A stretch of DNA of 64,000 bases from CADEFX01 sp963806735 (GCA_963806735.1 CAWEBE010000039.1:37659-101658), one strand, 5' to 3'. Positions 1 through 7,747 are shown, numbered from the stretch's first letter. Numbers and translations are program-made. Notes: generated by a model not told the origin, from the letters alone.

Positions 1-2
1 TG

Positions 3-353
3 TTGCCTGGCGATAAATGGAAGAGAGCCAAAATTGACGAGTGGATGTTTTGGGAGGCCAATAACCACGAGTTCTTCGTAGCAGGCTGCATCTCTCACAT
101 GACATATATGGGCAAGTCCAAAGAAACACGCGACACCATGAGGGTAGAACGCGGCGATCGCTCTCTCGACATCATGGAACACCACGTGCGGGGCACGGAT
201 TGGATGGTAGCAGACGAACTGACGGCTGCTGACATCGCTTTGTTGGCTTACACGCGGCAGGCTCATCTCGGCGGTTTCGATATGAGCGGGCGTCCAAATC
301 TTCGCCGTTGGGTGGCGCGCTGCGAGGCAACCCTCAGTTTGGGACCAGTCTAA
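3..353 (+). CDS. Glutathione S-transferase, C-terminal part (5' end outside window)
   Basis: The reading frame is open from the first bases of the window and ends at a TAA at 351-353, so this is only the 3' part of a gene. The 116 visible residues fit the all-helical C-terminal domain of glutathione S-transferases. A helix with EWMFWEANNHE is followed by DIMEHHVRGTDWMVADELTAAD and IALLAYTRQA, the usual family pattern in which a conserved Asp caps helix 6. It ends with PNLRRWVARCEA, the normal C-terminal helix. The glutathione-binding thioredoxin fold would lie upstream. The family conjugates glutathione to electrophiles; the substrate here is unknown. The TTG at 3 is probably not a real start. 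Confidence 0.8.
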   Translation: MPGDKWKRAKIDEWMFWEANNHEFFVAGCISHMTYMGKSKETRDTMRVERGDRSLDIMEHHVRGTDWMVADELTAADIALLAYTRQAHLGGFDMSGRPNLRRWVARCEATLSLGPV

Positions 354-725
354 GACTTCTCTCCTGGCCTAAGGCGGAAGGTTCGCCTCTATCGCTGAGA
401 CGGTAAATCTTGGGGGTAAGCTACCGAAGCGTTCCATGGCAGCCCCTCCCTTCGGTCGGGTCACGCTGCTAAGTCCGCTTGCCAGCATGTCAGGGGTCGC
501 CTGCAACTGCTTGCGCAGCGCGGCAATAGCTCCAACGCTGGCACCGCTGAGTTCTGCGGCTTGGCGGATGCTCGAGCCCTGTTGCAGAGCCTGTCAGCAA
601 AGCTGTCGCCGTCGTGCGTGGATGCAGTGGGACGGCAACGATCAGAATGTGAGCGTGCCTTCGGCATGACTTGTGCCGCCGCCATCAGCCATGCGGTCTT
701 CAAATCGTGGCCTATCGGCGGGGTT
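354..725. other. Intergenic stretch with a possible helix-turn-helix relic
   Basis: No complete gene is visible. On the minus strand, about 600 down to 410, one frame reads QGSSIRQAAELSGASVG and then ALRKQLQATPDMLA, which resembles a helix-turn-helix segment. It has a stop directly upstream and no start, so it can only be a decayed fragment. Confidence 0.3.
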
Positions 726-890
726 TCACAGACGGCCCGTCAGCAACAGGACGATTACGATGATAAGAAGAACACCTATCAGGCCATTGCCGCGATTGCC
801 ATAACCGTAACCGGGCCCGCCAAAGCGGCCACTGAACCCCCCGAGCAAAAAGATGATGAGGACGATGAGGAGTAGCGTTCCTATTGTCAT
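726..890 (-). CDS. DUF3309 small membrane protein
   Basis: This is a 54-residue protein with two hydrophobic segments (MTIGTLLLIVLIIFLLGG near the N-terminus, LIGVLLIIVIVLLL near the C-terminus) joined by a Gly/Tyr-rich linker (FGGPGYGYGNRGN). That layout and length fit the DUF3309 family common in alphaproteobacteria and often linked to stress regions. The start at 890 is chosen because the MTIGT start is typical of the family and a purine-rich GGGGG lies a few bases upstream; the longer frame to 938 has a non-typical leader. The function is unknown and the location is probably the inner membrane. No EcfG-type promoter was seen upstream. Confidence 0.75.
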   Translation of the reverse strand: MTIGTLLLIVLIIFLLGGFSGRFGGPGYGYGNRGNGLIGVLLIIVIVLLLTGRL

Positions 891-1211
891 GGTAGCCCCC
901 TTGCCCTGCGCCTGCCGAAGTCTACTCAGCTGAACCATCTTTGTTGAAAGGCTAGTTGGATACGAGCATTTTGCAAAACAATTCCTGGAGGTTTTGACAT
1001 GCCGTGGTTGAAGTGTGCATGGCTTTGGTTGGCGACAGTTACTTCAAACGCGCCATTTCTCTCAGGACCCAGATGCAAGCATCGGGCGCGTTCAGTCGTC
1101 CAGGCCCGATCACCGCGTTCGGCGCAGTAGGGGCAACGATACTCACCAGGTGGTCAACGGCCGCCTGAGGAACAGCACTTAGAGCTCGAGCCCCATGGCG
1201 TCGTTTGGATG
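891..1211. other. Intergenic, one very short ORF with a good RBS
   Basis: Between the DUF3309 and DUF992 genes the only coding hint is a 43-codon frame at 999-1130 (+) that starts ATG after TGGAGG with good spacing. Its sequence (MPWLKCAWLWLATV then a basic tail) looks like the start of a secreted protein that loses its frame. Probably a relic. Confidence 0.3.
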
Positions 1212-1686
1212 CTAGGCTGGAACGCTAAGCACCTTCAGCTCCATGACCATGACGACCAAGCCTGCGGGCGCGTTCTCGTTCGTCTCAGAGCGCAAGACGA
1301 TGTCGGGGTTGCGTTCGCCGATCAGGGCAGAACCGGTTGGCGTGCCCGGGATTGGTTGCGGTGCGCCAACGTAAGTTTGGGCCAGCAGCCCCGGGTCCAG
1401 CTTGGTATCGGCAGGACCTTGCACGACCCAGATCATGACCAACTTGCCCCCGGGCAGTTGACCCTGGCCGATCTGGCGGATGGTCCCGCTGTACGTCAGT
1501 TCGGCACCCTGCGTTGGTGGGCTTGAAGGCGCAGCGCATGGCCCGCTCCTCGGCGGCAGGCGCTTTCTGCTGCTCGGCAACTTCCGAAAGCGTACAGGTC
1601 AACGCGCCGAGGTTGGTGCGACTGGCTTGCGCAGCGACATTCGTGGCCAGAGCGAGGGCAACACAGGCCAGCAAGAGCCGGGTCAT
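1212..1686 (-). pseudogene. DUF992 family exported protein, frameshifted
   Basis: The frame starting at 1686 has a clear signal peptide (MTRLLLACVALALATNVAAQ) preceded by GGAGG at good spacing. It continues with LGALTCTLSEV and MRCAFKPT, the N-terminal pattern of DUF992. The next frame then carries the rest: ELTYSGTIRQIGQ, KLVMIWVVQGP and LLAQTYVGA, ending in GLVVMVMELKVLSV. Removing one base near 1506 joins them into a protein of about 157 residues, a normal length for DUF992. DUF992 proteins are periplasmic or secreted and of unknown function. The single extra base may be a real lesion or a sequencing error. No partner gene is apparent. Confidence 0.7.
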
Positions 1687-2349
1687 GGGACGACCTCCGA
1701 GAATGGAAAGTAACGCCCAGAATGACTGGGGGTTGCCTTGAGAGGGCTCCGGAAACCTATCTGCTCTGCTCCTGTCGCACGCAATCCTCGTAGCGATCCC
1801 ACCATGAGGGATGACTTCTCGTGAGAGCACGCTGATAGGCCCTTTCGCATGCCCCTCCGGCCGGGCTGAGCCCGAGGTTGGACCCTTTGCCTGTATCTTC
1901 GGCTTGCATGTCCATGCAGCTCGGCAGTGATGGGCGGCACGTAAGCGTCTACTCTGGTCTGGTAATCGATCCGTGAGTGGGAATGTGCCGGCGCCTGAGT
2001 CGTTGGCCCAAGCAAGCTCAAGGCCACAAGGCCTGTTCTGCCCCGCCGGTGCTTGGACACTGTAGTCGCATGTGGTCCAATCAAACGTTAACGGATCAGG
2101 CTCAGGACGTTCACTTCGTTGGCCCTAAGCTGGGCCGCCGTTCGCCGCGCATCAGCAAGTAGAGGTCTCATGTGTTGAGCGCCCGCAACCGACGCCGAGC
2201 ACAACGCGCTGCCCTGCTACCTCGGGCGGACGGGAAGGGGCGGAAGCATCCGCCCTTTTGTGTTTCCTCCGTTGTTCCCCACGAAACAGCCCACGCTTTC
2301 GCGATGTGGTCTCCTACACCGGTGTCAACTTGCACCGAAGGGGTTGGCC
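1687..2349. other. Long intergenic stretch
   Basis: About 660 bases without a convincing gene. Frames here are short and compositionally unlike proteins. The only structured element is the terminator at 2238-2259, which implies a transcript, possibly a small RNA, coming from the left. Confidence 0.5.
2238..2259 (+). terminator. Intrinsic terminator with no upstream gene
   Basis: Perfect 7-bp stem GGGCGGA / TCCGCCC with loop AGCA followed by TTTT. No protein gene ends upstream on this strand, so it may end a small RNA. Confidence 0.6.
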
Positions 2350-2502
2350 ATGAGTACAGAGACAGTGCTACTCGCCGCGGCGGTGTTTGGCGGAGCCGCG
2401 ATGGTGATCATCATCTCACTCGTGTTGGCGAAGTTCGAGGATGACGCTCGCCGCATGATGCGCGACGACCAGCAGCGCCACTATGGAAACGATGGGGATT
2501 GA
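2350..2502 (+). CDS. Small single-span membrane protein
   Basis: This 50-residue protein starts MSTETVLLAAAVFGGAA, runs through a hydrophobic helix (MVIIISLVLAKF) and ends in a charged, probably cytoplasmic tail (DDARRMMRDDQQRHYGNDGD). The start at 2350 is preferred over the upstream in-frame codon because AAGGGG lies 6-7 bases upstream and the N-terminus then begins directly with the membrane segment. I do not recognise a family. The orphan terminator at 2238 lies just before it, so it is probably transcribed alone. The function is unknown. Confidence 0.6.
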   Translation: MSTETVLLAAAVFGGAAMVIIISLVLAKFEDDARRMMRDDQQRHYGNDGD

Positions 2503-2822
2503 AGCTATCGCGTTGCAGTAGCCCACGTGGCATCGATCATCTCTGATCGAGCCTTGAGCTGGTCAACGCTGTCGAACCGTCCAGCCTTCGACTGCTGAAG
2601 GTATCGCTGGTCGGAAGGACTAGCCGCCGTACGCGATACCACCGCTCAGCGGCGGCTAATCCGCTCAACGCACGGAACGCCACATCGGAACGCAACAAAC
2701 GCAACCACCAATGACAAGACAACGGCCGCGCCTTCGTGGCGGTTGCGTCGCGCCAGAAGCTGGTTGTGGATAAATCCGGCGAAGCTTGGGAGCACTTTCC
2801 CAATGAGGAGTTTTGTCCGGCG
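2503..2822. other. Intergenic, nothing recognised
   Basis: No gene or repeat is supported between the small membrane protein and the stress promoter at 2823. Minus-strand frames here are shadows without domain content. Confidence 0.4.
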
Positions 2823-2847
2823 GGAACGTTGCGACGCGCTTGCCGTT
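2823..2847 (+). promoter_or_regulatory. EcfG-type promoter for the DUF6894 gene
   Basis: GGAAC at 2823-2827, 16 bases, CGTT at 2844-2847. This matches the alphaproteobacterial general-stress sigma factor consensus exactly and lies 27 bases before the start codon. Confidence 0.7.
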
Positions 2848-2874
2848 TCGCATCTCCATGCGATGGAGAGCATC

Positions 2875-3027
2875 ATGCAGTTCCATTTCCACGTCCATAC
2901 CGGTGACGGGATCGAATATGACACTCAGGGCGCGCAGTTCAATGATGTAGAGGATGCCAAAGCCTTCGGCCTGCAGCTCATCCGCAACTATTTCCTGCTT
3001 CACCCCAATCCCAAACCCGGGGTGTAG
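2875..3027 (+). CDS. DUF6894 family small protein
   Basis: This 50-residue protein (MQFHFHVHTGDGIEYDTQGA, FNDVEDAKAFGLQLIRNYF) has the DUF6894 pattern: a short beta strand beginning with an aromatic/His motif, a D-x-x-G turn, and the D...A...A helix. These small proteins are very common in rhizobia and lack a known function. The start at 2875 is chosen because the family begins with this strand and GGAG lies 7 bases upstream. A second ATG 12 bases earlier is possible. The exact EcfG-type promoter at 2823 suggests it is made under general stress. Confidence 0.7.
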   Translation: MQFHFHVHTGDGIEYDTQGAQFNDVEDAKAFGLQLIRNYFLLHPNPKPGV

Positions 3028-3289
3028 AGCGCAGTGTGCTCTGCATCACCCATGCGAGTGGTTACGTCGAACCCCTGCCGTTCCTCGACGCCTTTCGTAA
3101 TAACGACGACCAGCCGATTTTGTACTGCACGCCCGGCCACGCTTAGCGGACCGGGCCGACCAAAGCGCAAAAGCGGCGCTTCTGCGAGCATCCAATGCCT
3201 CCGTCGGCCGGCAAAGCCCTTATCGCCAACTCCGGAACTGCGCTGGGTCAGGGCTCGTTCCCTCGGCATCAGGCTTACGAGCGCGATGC

Positions 3290-3340
3290 CGCGAGCGCAT
3301 CGAGCCGCTCGGCAAGCTTGTTGAGCTGCCAGTCTCGGGC
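3290..3340 (-). pseudogene. C-terminal scrap of the 5'-3' exonuclease
   Basis: On the minus strand the 17 residues ARDWQLNKLAERLDALA match the last 17 residues of the complete exonuclease at 51192-52025 except for one Lys/Arg change. Nothing upstream in this frame matches. It is a tail fragment left from a second copy. The flanking 3028-3343 stretch holds no other gene. Confidence 0.75.
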
Positions 3341-3352
3341 ACAATGTGCGTC

Positions 3353-3664
3353 ATGAAAGCCATCGTCCCCGGACACGTGTACCTGCTCGACAGTTACAAG
3401 GCTGACGGTGCCTCGCAGACCATTACCTTCGTTCAAAAAGAACGGCTTGACCGAGATAATCCCGAACTCGTGGAAGTGCGAGACGGGACGACGACAGAAG
3501 AGGTCATCGACGTCCTCCTTGATCGTCTTGAGCACCTCGACACCGTACTCCACGCGGATGAGAACGCTCACGCTCTTCGCCTGCTCAAGCGTGCAAAGCA
3601 GCAACTCAAGTCACGAACTGCCCGCCGCAAGCGCCGCGGCACCGAGGGTAAGATGATGAAGTAG
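3353..3664 (+). CDS. Acb2/Tad1 hairpin-domain-like protein (phage-type)
   Basis: This 103-residue protein starts MKAIVPGHVYLLD, continues with QTITFVQKERL, then TTTEEVIDVLLDRLEHLD, ENAHALRLLKRAKQQLKSRT and a basic RRKRRGTEG tail. That pattern (PGH-Y, Q-x-x-x-F, T-T-x-E-E-V, a helical hairpin with E-N-x-x-A, R-T-x-x-R) is one I remember from a large family of phage and bacterial proteins that databases group with the Acb2/Tad1 hairpin domain. Founding members bind cyclic nucleotides to block CBASS or Thoeris defence. Whether this member binds nucleotides cannot be read from the sequence. An ATG at 3344 is also in frame; 3353 gives the family-like N-terminus. No neighbouring phage gene is intact. 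Confidence 0.55.
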   Translation: MKAIVPGHVYLLDSYKADGASQTITFVQKERLDRDNPELVEVRDGTTTEEVIDVLLDRLEHLDTVLHADENAHALRLLKRAKQQLKSRTARRKRRGTEGKMMK

Positions 3665-3819
3665 TATGGATGTCAAACCGTCTCGGAGCGCCACGGCAAC
3701 GGCTTGGATGAATCAGCATCTGCCCCATGCACCGATCCGTGATTGCGGCAGTTGCCGCTGCCGCGCCGGACACACAGATCCCTTGCGAAACCAGCATCGT
3801 CCGTGTTGCTCTGAAGCCG

Positions 3820-4068
3820 TCAAGGCTGCTTGGGGACCGTCGTCGTGTTCGGACCGGTCGTCGGTGAGCTGCTGATTGGAGGTGACGTGCGGGTCACTCC
3901 AACGCTGTCCGACGTGTCCTTGCCGAACACGTACCATCCAGCAAATGCGGCCAGCACCAAACCGACAAGCAGCAGGGCGAGCGTGGTCACGGGATTGGAT
4001 TGGCGAGCCAAGTCGGTGTCGATGTAGTCGTCTGTCCGACGTGCTCTATCTTGCTCTGAGAGTGCCAT
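3820..4068 (-). CDS. Single-span membrane protein with Ser/Thr/Pro tail
   Basis: The 82 residues form a charged N-terminus (MALSEQDRARRTDDYIDTD), one membrane helix (VTTLALLLVGLVLAAFAGWYVF) and a Ser/Thr/Pro-rich tail that probably lies in the periplasm. AGGAGAT precedes the ATG at good spacing. It starts 2 bases after the stop of the gene at 4071-4319 and surely shares its transcript and the EcfG-type promoter at 4354. I recognise no family. Similar two-gene sets of small anchored proteins are frequent among alphaproteobacterial stress genes. Confidence 0.65.
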   Translation of the reverse strand: MALSEQDRARRTDDYIDTDLARQSNPVTTLALLLVGLVLAAFAGWYVFGKDTSDSVGVTRTSPPISSSPTTGPNTTTVPKQP

Positions 4069-4070
4069 GA

Positions 4071-4319
4071 CTATCTCCTGATGACGTTGTCGGGGTTGCG
4101 CGGGGTATCAGGGGTGATGCTGCGCTCCATGTTCTGGCCAACCTGCGTTTCCTGCTGCCGTTGCGGTCCAGCGACGGCAAGCATCAGGAAAAAGAGAACG
4201 GCGGCGACCAAAAGCACGCCAATCGCTGTCGAGACGTTCTTGTCGGTCTCTTTCAATTCAAGCCAGCGCATGGAACTTTGTTGGTGAGCGTTATCAGGAT
4301 GCTTGTGATCTTCGTCCAT
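4071..4319 (-). CDS. Single-span membrane protein, first gene of a two-gene stress operon
   Basis: 82 residues: a hydrophilic His/Asp-rich start (MDEDHKHPDNAHQQSSMRW), a predicted membrane helix (STAIGVLLVAAVLFFLMLAVAG) and a polar Gln/Arg-rich tail. The start at 4319 is supported by AAGGAAGG upstream, while the longer frame to 4409 runs through the promoter. The family is unknown. An exact EcfG promoter (4354-4378) lies 34 bases upstream, and the next gene follows after 2 bases, so the pair is one general-stress operon whose products probably sit in the inner membrane. Confidence 0.65.
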   Translation of the reverse strand: MDEDHKHPDNAHQQSSMRWLELKETDKNVSTAIGVLLVAAVLFFLMLAVAGPQRQQETQVGQNMERSITPDTPRNPDNVIRR

Positions 4320-4353
4320 GGGATGCCTTCCTTCTGCAGCGCTCATTGGCGAG

Positions 4354-4378
4354 AACGGCGTGCACCCAGCATCGTTCC
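4354..4378 (-). promoter_or_regulatory. EcfG-type promoter for the 4319-3820 operon
   Basis: Read on the minus strand: GGAAC, 16 bases, CGTT, an exact match to the general-stress consensus, 34 bases upstream of the ATG at 4319. Confidence 0.7.
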
Positions 4379-4777
4379 CAAGTGCGCAAATCCTAGGCCG
4401 GCAGGGCAAGGGCCTTGAGCTGCATGATCGTCAGCGCAACGGTAAGCATTCAAGACAATGCGAAATCGGCCAAAGCAAAGGACGGCGTGTATTGCCAAAA
4501 GGGCCGCCGTCCTTGCTCTCCCGCCAAGGAATACGTGTTTCAACTCGACAGGCGGTAGTGAACTTGGATTGATAACGTCACTTCAAGTGCGGCAGTTCCG
4601 CTTGGAGCGTCAGTTCCCGCTGGGAACTTTGCAGCGCGATGCCGGCCGCTGAAAATGGAGCAATGAGGCGCCATCCAGCCACACTTCCGCACGCTGGTCG
4701 AACAACTCCAGGGCGCATCAACTCTCGGCGGCAGGAGTGCGGGATTGGATTATCCTGCTGCTTTTTGCTTTCCCAAG
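4379..4777. other. Intergenic, nothing recognised
   Basis: About 400 bases between two minus-strand transcription units. Short frames on both strands show no domain, signal peptide or RBS. No repeat or hairpin stands out. Confidence 0.4.
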
Positions 4778-5257
4778 TTAGCTACGGACAAGGTTTATGG
4801 TGACGCCGGTAAGACCTGAACCGACGGTTTTGAGCTCGACGCGTTGGCCCGTCTCGTTGCTCGTCACAAACATCGTGCCCGACACCGCACCGCTAATGGC
4901 GAGATCCAAATTGGTTGGAGTCGCGCGACCGGTGACAGAGCCAGCCGCATTAAAGGTGCGCTCTTCCCAATGCCCCACGACACGGCCATCCTGCTGACTG
5001 AGGCCGGCCCGCATCTCGATTTTGTAGCTGCTTGAGGCGCATCGGAACGCCATGGCGAGACCCGAGCCCTCGGCCTGGGCCGTGTAGTAGGCTTTGCACG
5101 TGATTTGCTCACTTTTCCCCTGATCGAACTGGACGTGGCCGCTTCCGCTCCAGCTTCCAGCCAAACGCGGAAATGGGTTGTCGGCACGCGCAAACTGCGC
5201 CTGTCCCACACAGCCCATCAGAGCGAAAACGACACTGTACTTGTGTAGCGCGCCCAT
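4778..5257 (-). CDS. Exported hypothetical protein, beta-rich
   Basis: 159 residues beginning with a signal peptide (MGALHKYSVVFALMGCVGQA, cleavage probable after QFARA). The mature part starts FPRLAGSWSGSGHVQFDQGK, followed by alternating strands such as ITCKAYYTA, LAMAFRCASSSYKIEMRAG and VGHWEERTFNAAGSVTGRA. It looks like a lipocalin-like or beta-barrel-like periplasmic protein that I remember as a recurrent rhizobial hypothetical family. The start at 5257 puts the signal peptide at the N-terminus and has GAGGAG upstream; the frame to 5365 would bury it. Function unknown. Confidence 0.65.
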   Translation of the reverse strand: MGALHKYSVVFALMGCVGQAQFARADNPFPRLAGSWSGSGHVQFDQGKSEQITCKAYYTAQAEGSGLAMAFRCASSSYKIEMRAGLSQQDGRVVGHWEERTFNAAGSVTGRATPTNLDLAISGAVSGTMFVTSNETGQRVELKTVGSGLTGVTINLVRS

Positions 5258-5488
5258 ACCTACCCACTCCTCAGCCGCAGCAGCTTGGATTTGAAAACAC
5301 GGCGATCCGAGGATCAGTTCCCAGTGGAGCATCCCCACGACCCACGCCTGCGCCAGAACTGTCACACACGCGGCCGTAACCGCATTTCGGCCTCGAGCGC
5401 TTCATTGAAACTTCTCGATCCAAGTGAGATCTTTTGAGGTGTTGATTCGCTTGCGCGCGTTCACTCCTGATGCGGGAGGGACATGCTC

Positions 5489-5719
5489 ATGTGGGACATG
5501 CTGCCGGCTGAGATTCAGCAACAGCGTTGCGATTGGTGCACAGATCACCTCACCACGCGCATCTTCCACTATGAGGACAAGCGCTACTGCTCCCGCACCT
5601 GTTTCAACTTAGGAACCGTAACGCAGATTGGCGGCCCACTGTTTGAGGCAAAGCCGTTCCCGCCAGGGATGACTTTCTCAAGGCACGGGCGCGCTGATCA
5701 CAAACAGGGGGAAGCTCCC
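5489..5719 (+). other. Cys-rich zinc-ribbon-like reading frame running into glsB
   Basis: From the ATG at 5489 (GGGAGGG upstream, 8-base spacing) the frame reads MWDMLPAEIQQQRCDWCTDH and then YEDKRYCSRTCFNLG, a C-x2-C...C-x3-C pattern like a small treble-clef or MYM-type zinc finger. It then continues without a stop for about 35 low-complexity codons into the GlsB gene at 5720. It is either a small protein whose stop was lost or a true fusion. I cannot tell which. Confidence 0.4.
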
Positions 5720-5974
5720 ATGCTCGCTTTTGAAACCATCATCGCTTGGATCGTCATCGGCGCCATCGCGGGGTGGTTGGCCGGTCTGATCGTCAAGGGC
5801 TACGGCTTCGGCCTCATCGGGAACATCGTGGTGGGAATCGTGGGCGCCGGCATTGCCGGTCTTCTGGCACCAATGCTTGGCCTGTACACCGTCTCGACCG
5901 CCGGAAATATCGTTGCCGCAACACTCGGCGCGGTCATTCTGCTCGTGCAGATAGGCTTGGTCAGGCGGACTTAG
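5720..5974 (+). CDS. GlsB/YeaQ/YmgE family stress membrane protein
   Basis: 84 residues, almost entirely hydrophobic with the Gly-rich pattern of the transglycosylase-associated protein family: IIAWIVIGAIAGWLAGLI, a short loop, then NIVVGIVGAGIAGLLA and NIVAATLGAVILLVQIGL, giving three membrane helices. GGGGGAAG precedes the ATG at 5720. Members are small inner-membrane proteins induced by stress; the old name reflects weak similarity and not enzyme activity. The frame is open upstream to 5489 over a Cys-rich segment (see that entry). The gene stands alone on the plus strand. Confidence 0.8.
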   Translation: MLAFETIIAWIVIGAIAGWLAGLIVKGYGFGLIGNIVVGIVGAGIAGLLAPMLGLYTVSTAGNIVAATLGAVILLVQIGLVRRT

Positions 5975-6052
5975 CCGCGACAAGGCTGACGGGGACGGTT
6001 TACGGATATCAAGCGCTTCGTGGGAAGCACGTCGCCGGCCCACGCAACATTC

Positions 6053-6069
6053 ATTCACACGTTGTGAAT
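6053..6069. promoter_or_regulatory. 17-bp perfect inverted repeat
   Basis: ATTCACACGTTGTGAAT: two 7-bp arms around CGT. It lies between glsB and the next small gene, without a T tract, so it looks more like an operator than a terminator. No candidate regulator lies next to it. Confidence 0.4.
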
Positions 6070-6132
6070 GGCTCCCCATAGCCGTTTGCTCTAGATGGCG
6101 GCGCATCAGAGGGAGGTTCGCGGGGGACTTCT

Positions 6133-6336
6133 ATGTCGGACGTTGAGATGGCATTCCTGAAATCGCTGGCATTGCGGCCCAGCCGCCATGTCGTGAGTAG
6201 CCTGCAGCCCGTGATGGACGCGTTGGTCGAGGCTGGCTATGTCTGCGACAGTCCATCAGGTTGGATGGCAACAGCTCAGGGTTGCGCCCGGATCGAGCAA
6301 GAGCGCACTTCGGATTCGACCTCGGTGGGTCGATAG
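6133..6336 (+). CDS. Small winged-helix-like hypothetical protein
   Basis: 67 residues (MSDVEMAFLKSLALRPSRHV, VMDALVEAGYVCDSPSGWMAT, AQGCARIEQERTSDS). The order of helices and the G-Y/W turn resembles the recognition part of small winged-helix proteins, where a short helix is followed by a beta wing and an A-x-G-x-x-R-I segment. I cannot assign a family. GGGGGA lies about 6 bases before the ATG. The gene stands between glsB and a DUF421 relic. Its role is unknown; a DNA-binding function is only an inference from the pattern. Confidence 0.5.
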   Translation: MSDVEMAFLKSLALRPSRHVVSSLQPVMDALVEAGYVCDSPSGWMATAQGCARIEQERTSDSTSVGR

Positions 6337-6459
6337 AGCCTAGTCCCGCGCTGCGTCACCACATCGGAGCAGGTATGGGAGCGCCGTTCTGAGACCGCCA
6401 CGTGGTGTGTCAGCTCATCGGCTACGTGACCTGGAAAAGCAAACGCGCCGAGCGTTTCA

Positions 6460-6676
6460 TGGATGGCGCGCCCCGCGTATGGTTCGCCACGGCACCGTGG
6501 ATCGGGCGGCGATGGCACGGGAGCAAATCACGCACGCCGAATTGCTGGAAGCCTTGCGTCAGGAGAGGTGCACCACACTCACAAAGGTCCGCTATGCCGT
6601 ACTCGAAAACGATGGCGCGATTACGATCGGGTTGCGCAGCGACAAAGGCATCCGAAGAAGAAGGAATGATGCGTAA
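6460..6676 (+). pseudogene. DUF421 (YetF-type) protein, C-terminal remnant
   Basis: The frame reads MVRHGTVDRAAMAREQITHA, then ELLEALRQERCTTLTKVRYA and VLENDGAITIGLRS. This is the cytoplasmic C-terminal domain of DUF421/YetF membrane proteins, where a variable loop is followed by an E-L-L-x-x-L-R helix and a V-x-x-A-V-L-E-x-D-G strand. The three membrane helices and the N-terminal half are missing, and no start with an RBS is present. Intact members are about 150-230 residues. The fragment lies directly upstream of a stress-type yihY gene, and its truncation fits the many other partial genes of this window. Confidence 0.65.
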
Positions 6677-6713
6677 AGGCCAGCGAGCTGCACGTTAGGA
6701 ATAGCGTGCGGCG

Positions 6714-6738
6714 TGAACGGATTCCTGTCCATGCCGTT
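6714..6738 (+). promoter_or_regulatory. EcfG-like promoter for yihY (6760)
   Basis: TGAAC at 6714-6718, 16 bases, CGTT at 6735-6738. One mismatch in the -35 box. The -10 box is 21 bases before the ATG. Confidence 0.55.
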
Positions 6739-6759
6739 TCCAAGGGAGGAGGATCGTGG

Positions 6760-7680
6760 ATGCTTGGTCCGACACCTGCCTGGCGCAAGGTCATGGCCCA
6801 ACCCGGGCGCTTCACTTTACAGGTCCTGAAGGCGTTCCAGAAAAACCAGGGTCTGCTGCTGTCAGGAGCCCTGGCCTATTATATCCTGCTCTCCGTTATT
6901 CCCCTTTTCACTTTCCTGCTCCTGATGCTTTCTCACGTGGTTGATGAAGCCGCGCTGCTGGCGACCTTGCGACGTTACATCGGCCTTATCGTTCCCGGGG
7001 ACTCTGCGGCAGTCCTTGCGCAAGTGCGCAACATCCTCGAGCACCGCGAAGTCGTCGGCTGGGTCGTGCTTGCCGCCATGCTGTTTTTCAGCTCGCTTGC
7101 GTTCAGCGTGCTCGAGAGCGCCATGTCGATCATTTTCGTGCATCGAGTGCGGCACAAACCGCGGCCGTTCATCGTCTCCTTGCTCCTTCCTTATCTCTAC
7201 ATCCTCTTGCTTGCCGTCGGCTTCCTGGTGATGACCGTCATTGCGAGCCTGCTGCAATCGATGAGCGATGACCAGCTTGTCCTGCTGGGACGCGGTTGGT
7301 CACTGGACCGGCTTTCGGTCGTCCTCCTGTATCTGGCCGGCGTCGTGGGTCTGATCCTGGTCCTCACATCTATCTATCTGGTCATGCCGCCCACAGGGCG
7401 CATCCGTCCCCGCCATGCGCTTGTCGGCGGCATCGTGGTTGGCCTGCTATGGGAGGCCACGCGTCACATCCTGCTCTGGTATTTTTCGACGCTGTCGGTG
7501 GTCGGCGTGGTCTATGGCTCGCTGGCGACCACGATCATCGGGCTCCTGAGCCTCGAGATCGCCAGTATCATTCTGCTGCTTGGGGCGCAGGTGATTGCCG
7601 AGTACGAGCGTCTGCAAGACGGCGACACGACGGCGCCAGGTGAGCTGAAGACGGAGGTTGCGCGCGCGGAGGTGAAGTAA
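6760..7680 (+). CDS. YihY/virulence factor BrkB family membrane protein
   Basis: 306 residues with the YihY fold: a soluble N-terminal helix (FTLQVLKAFQKNQGLLLSGA), then LAYYILLSVIPLFTFLL and five further membrane segments. The conserved late motif VYGSLATTIIGLLSLEIASI is followed by the hallmark QVIAEYERL. Members are inner-membrane proteins once mislabelled ribonuclease BN; no activity is established. The start at 6760 is fixed by a strong GGGAGGAGG upstream. It has a charged 25-residue C-terminal tail. It is only distantly related to the other two yihY genes here (8349 and 42226), which resemble each other. It follows an EcfG-like promoter. Confidence 0.85.
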   Translation: MLGPTPAWRKVMAQPGRFTLQVLKAFQKNQGLLLSGALAYYILLSVIPLFTFLLLMLSHVVDEAALLATLRRYIGLIVPGDSAAVLAQVRNILEHREVVGWVVLAAMLFFSSLAFSVLESAMSIIFVHRVRHKPRPFIVSLLLPYLYILLLAVGFLVMTVIASLLQSMSDDQLVLLGRGWSLDRLSVVLLYLAGVVGLILVLTSIYLVMPPTGRIRPRHALVGGIVVGLLWEATRHILLWYFSTLSVVGVVYGSLATTIIGLLSLEIASIILLLGAQVIAEYERLQDGDTTAPGELKTEVARAEVK

Positions 7681-7747
7681 TCCTCTTGCAAAGCGGCAGG
7701 CTCCTCCCACGGGCGCAGCCTTCGGGACTTATTGTCCTGTAAGGGCA

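Noticed and set aside
461..703. Minus-strand frame with HTH-like words
   Set aside because: The HTH-like segment is in another frame preceded by a stop; too short to call a gene.
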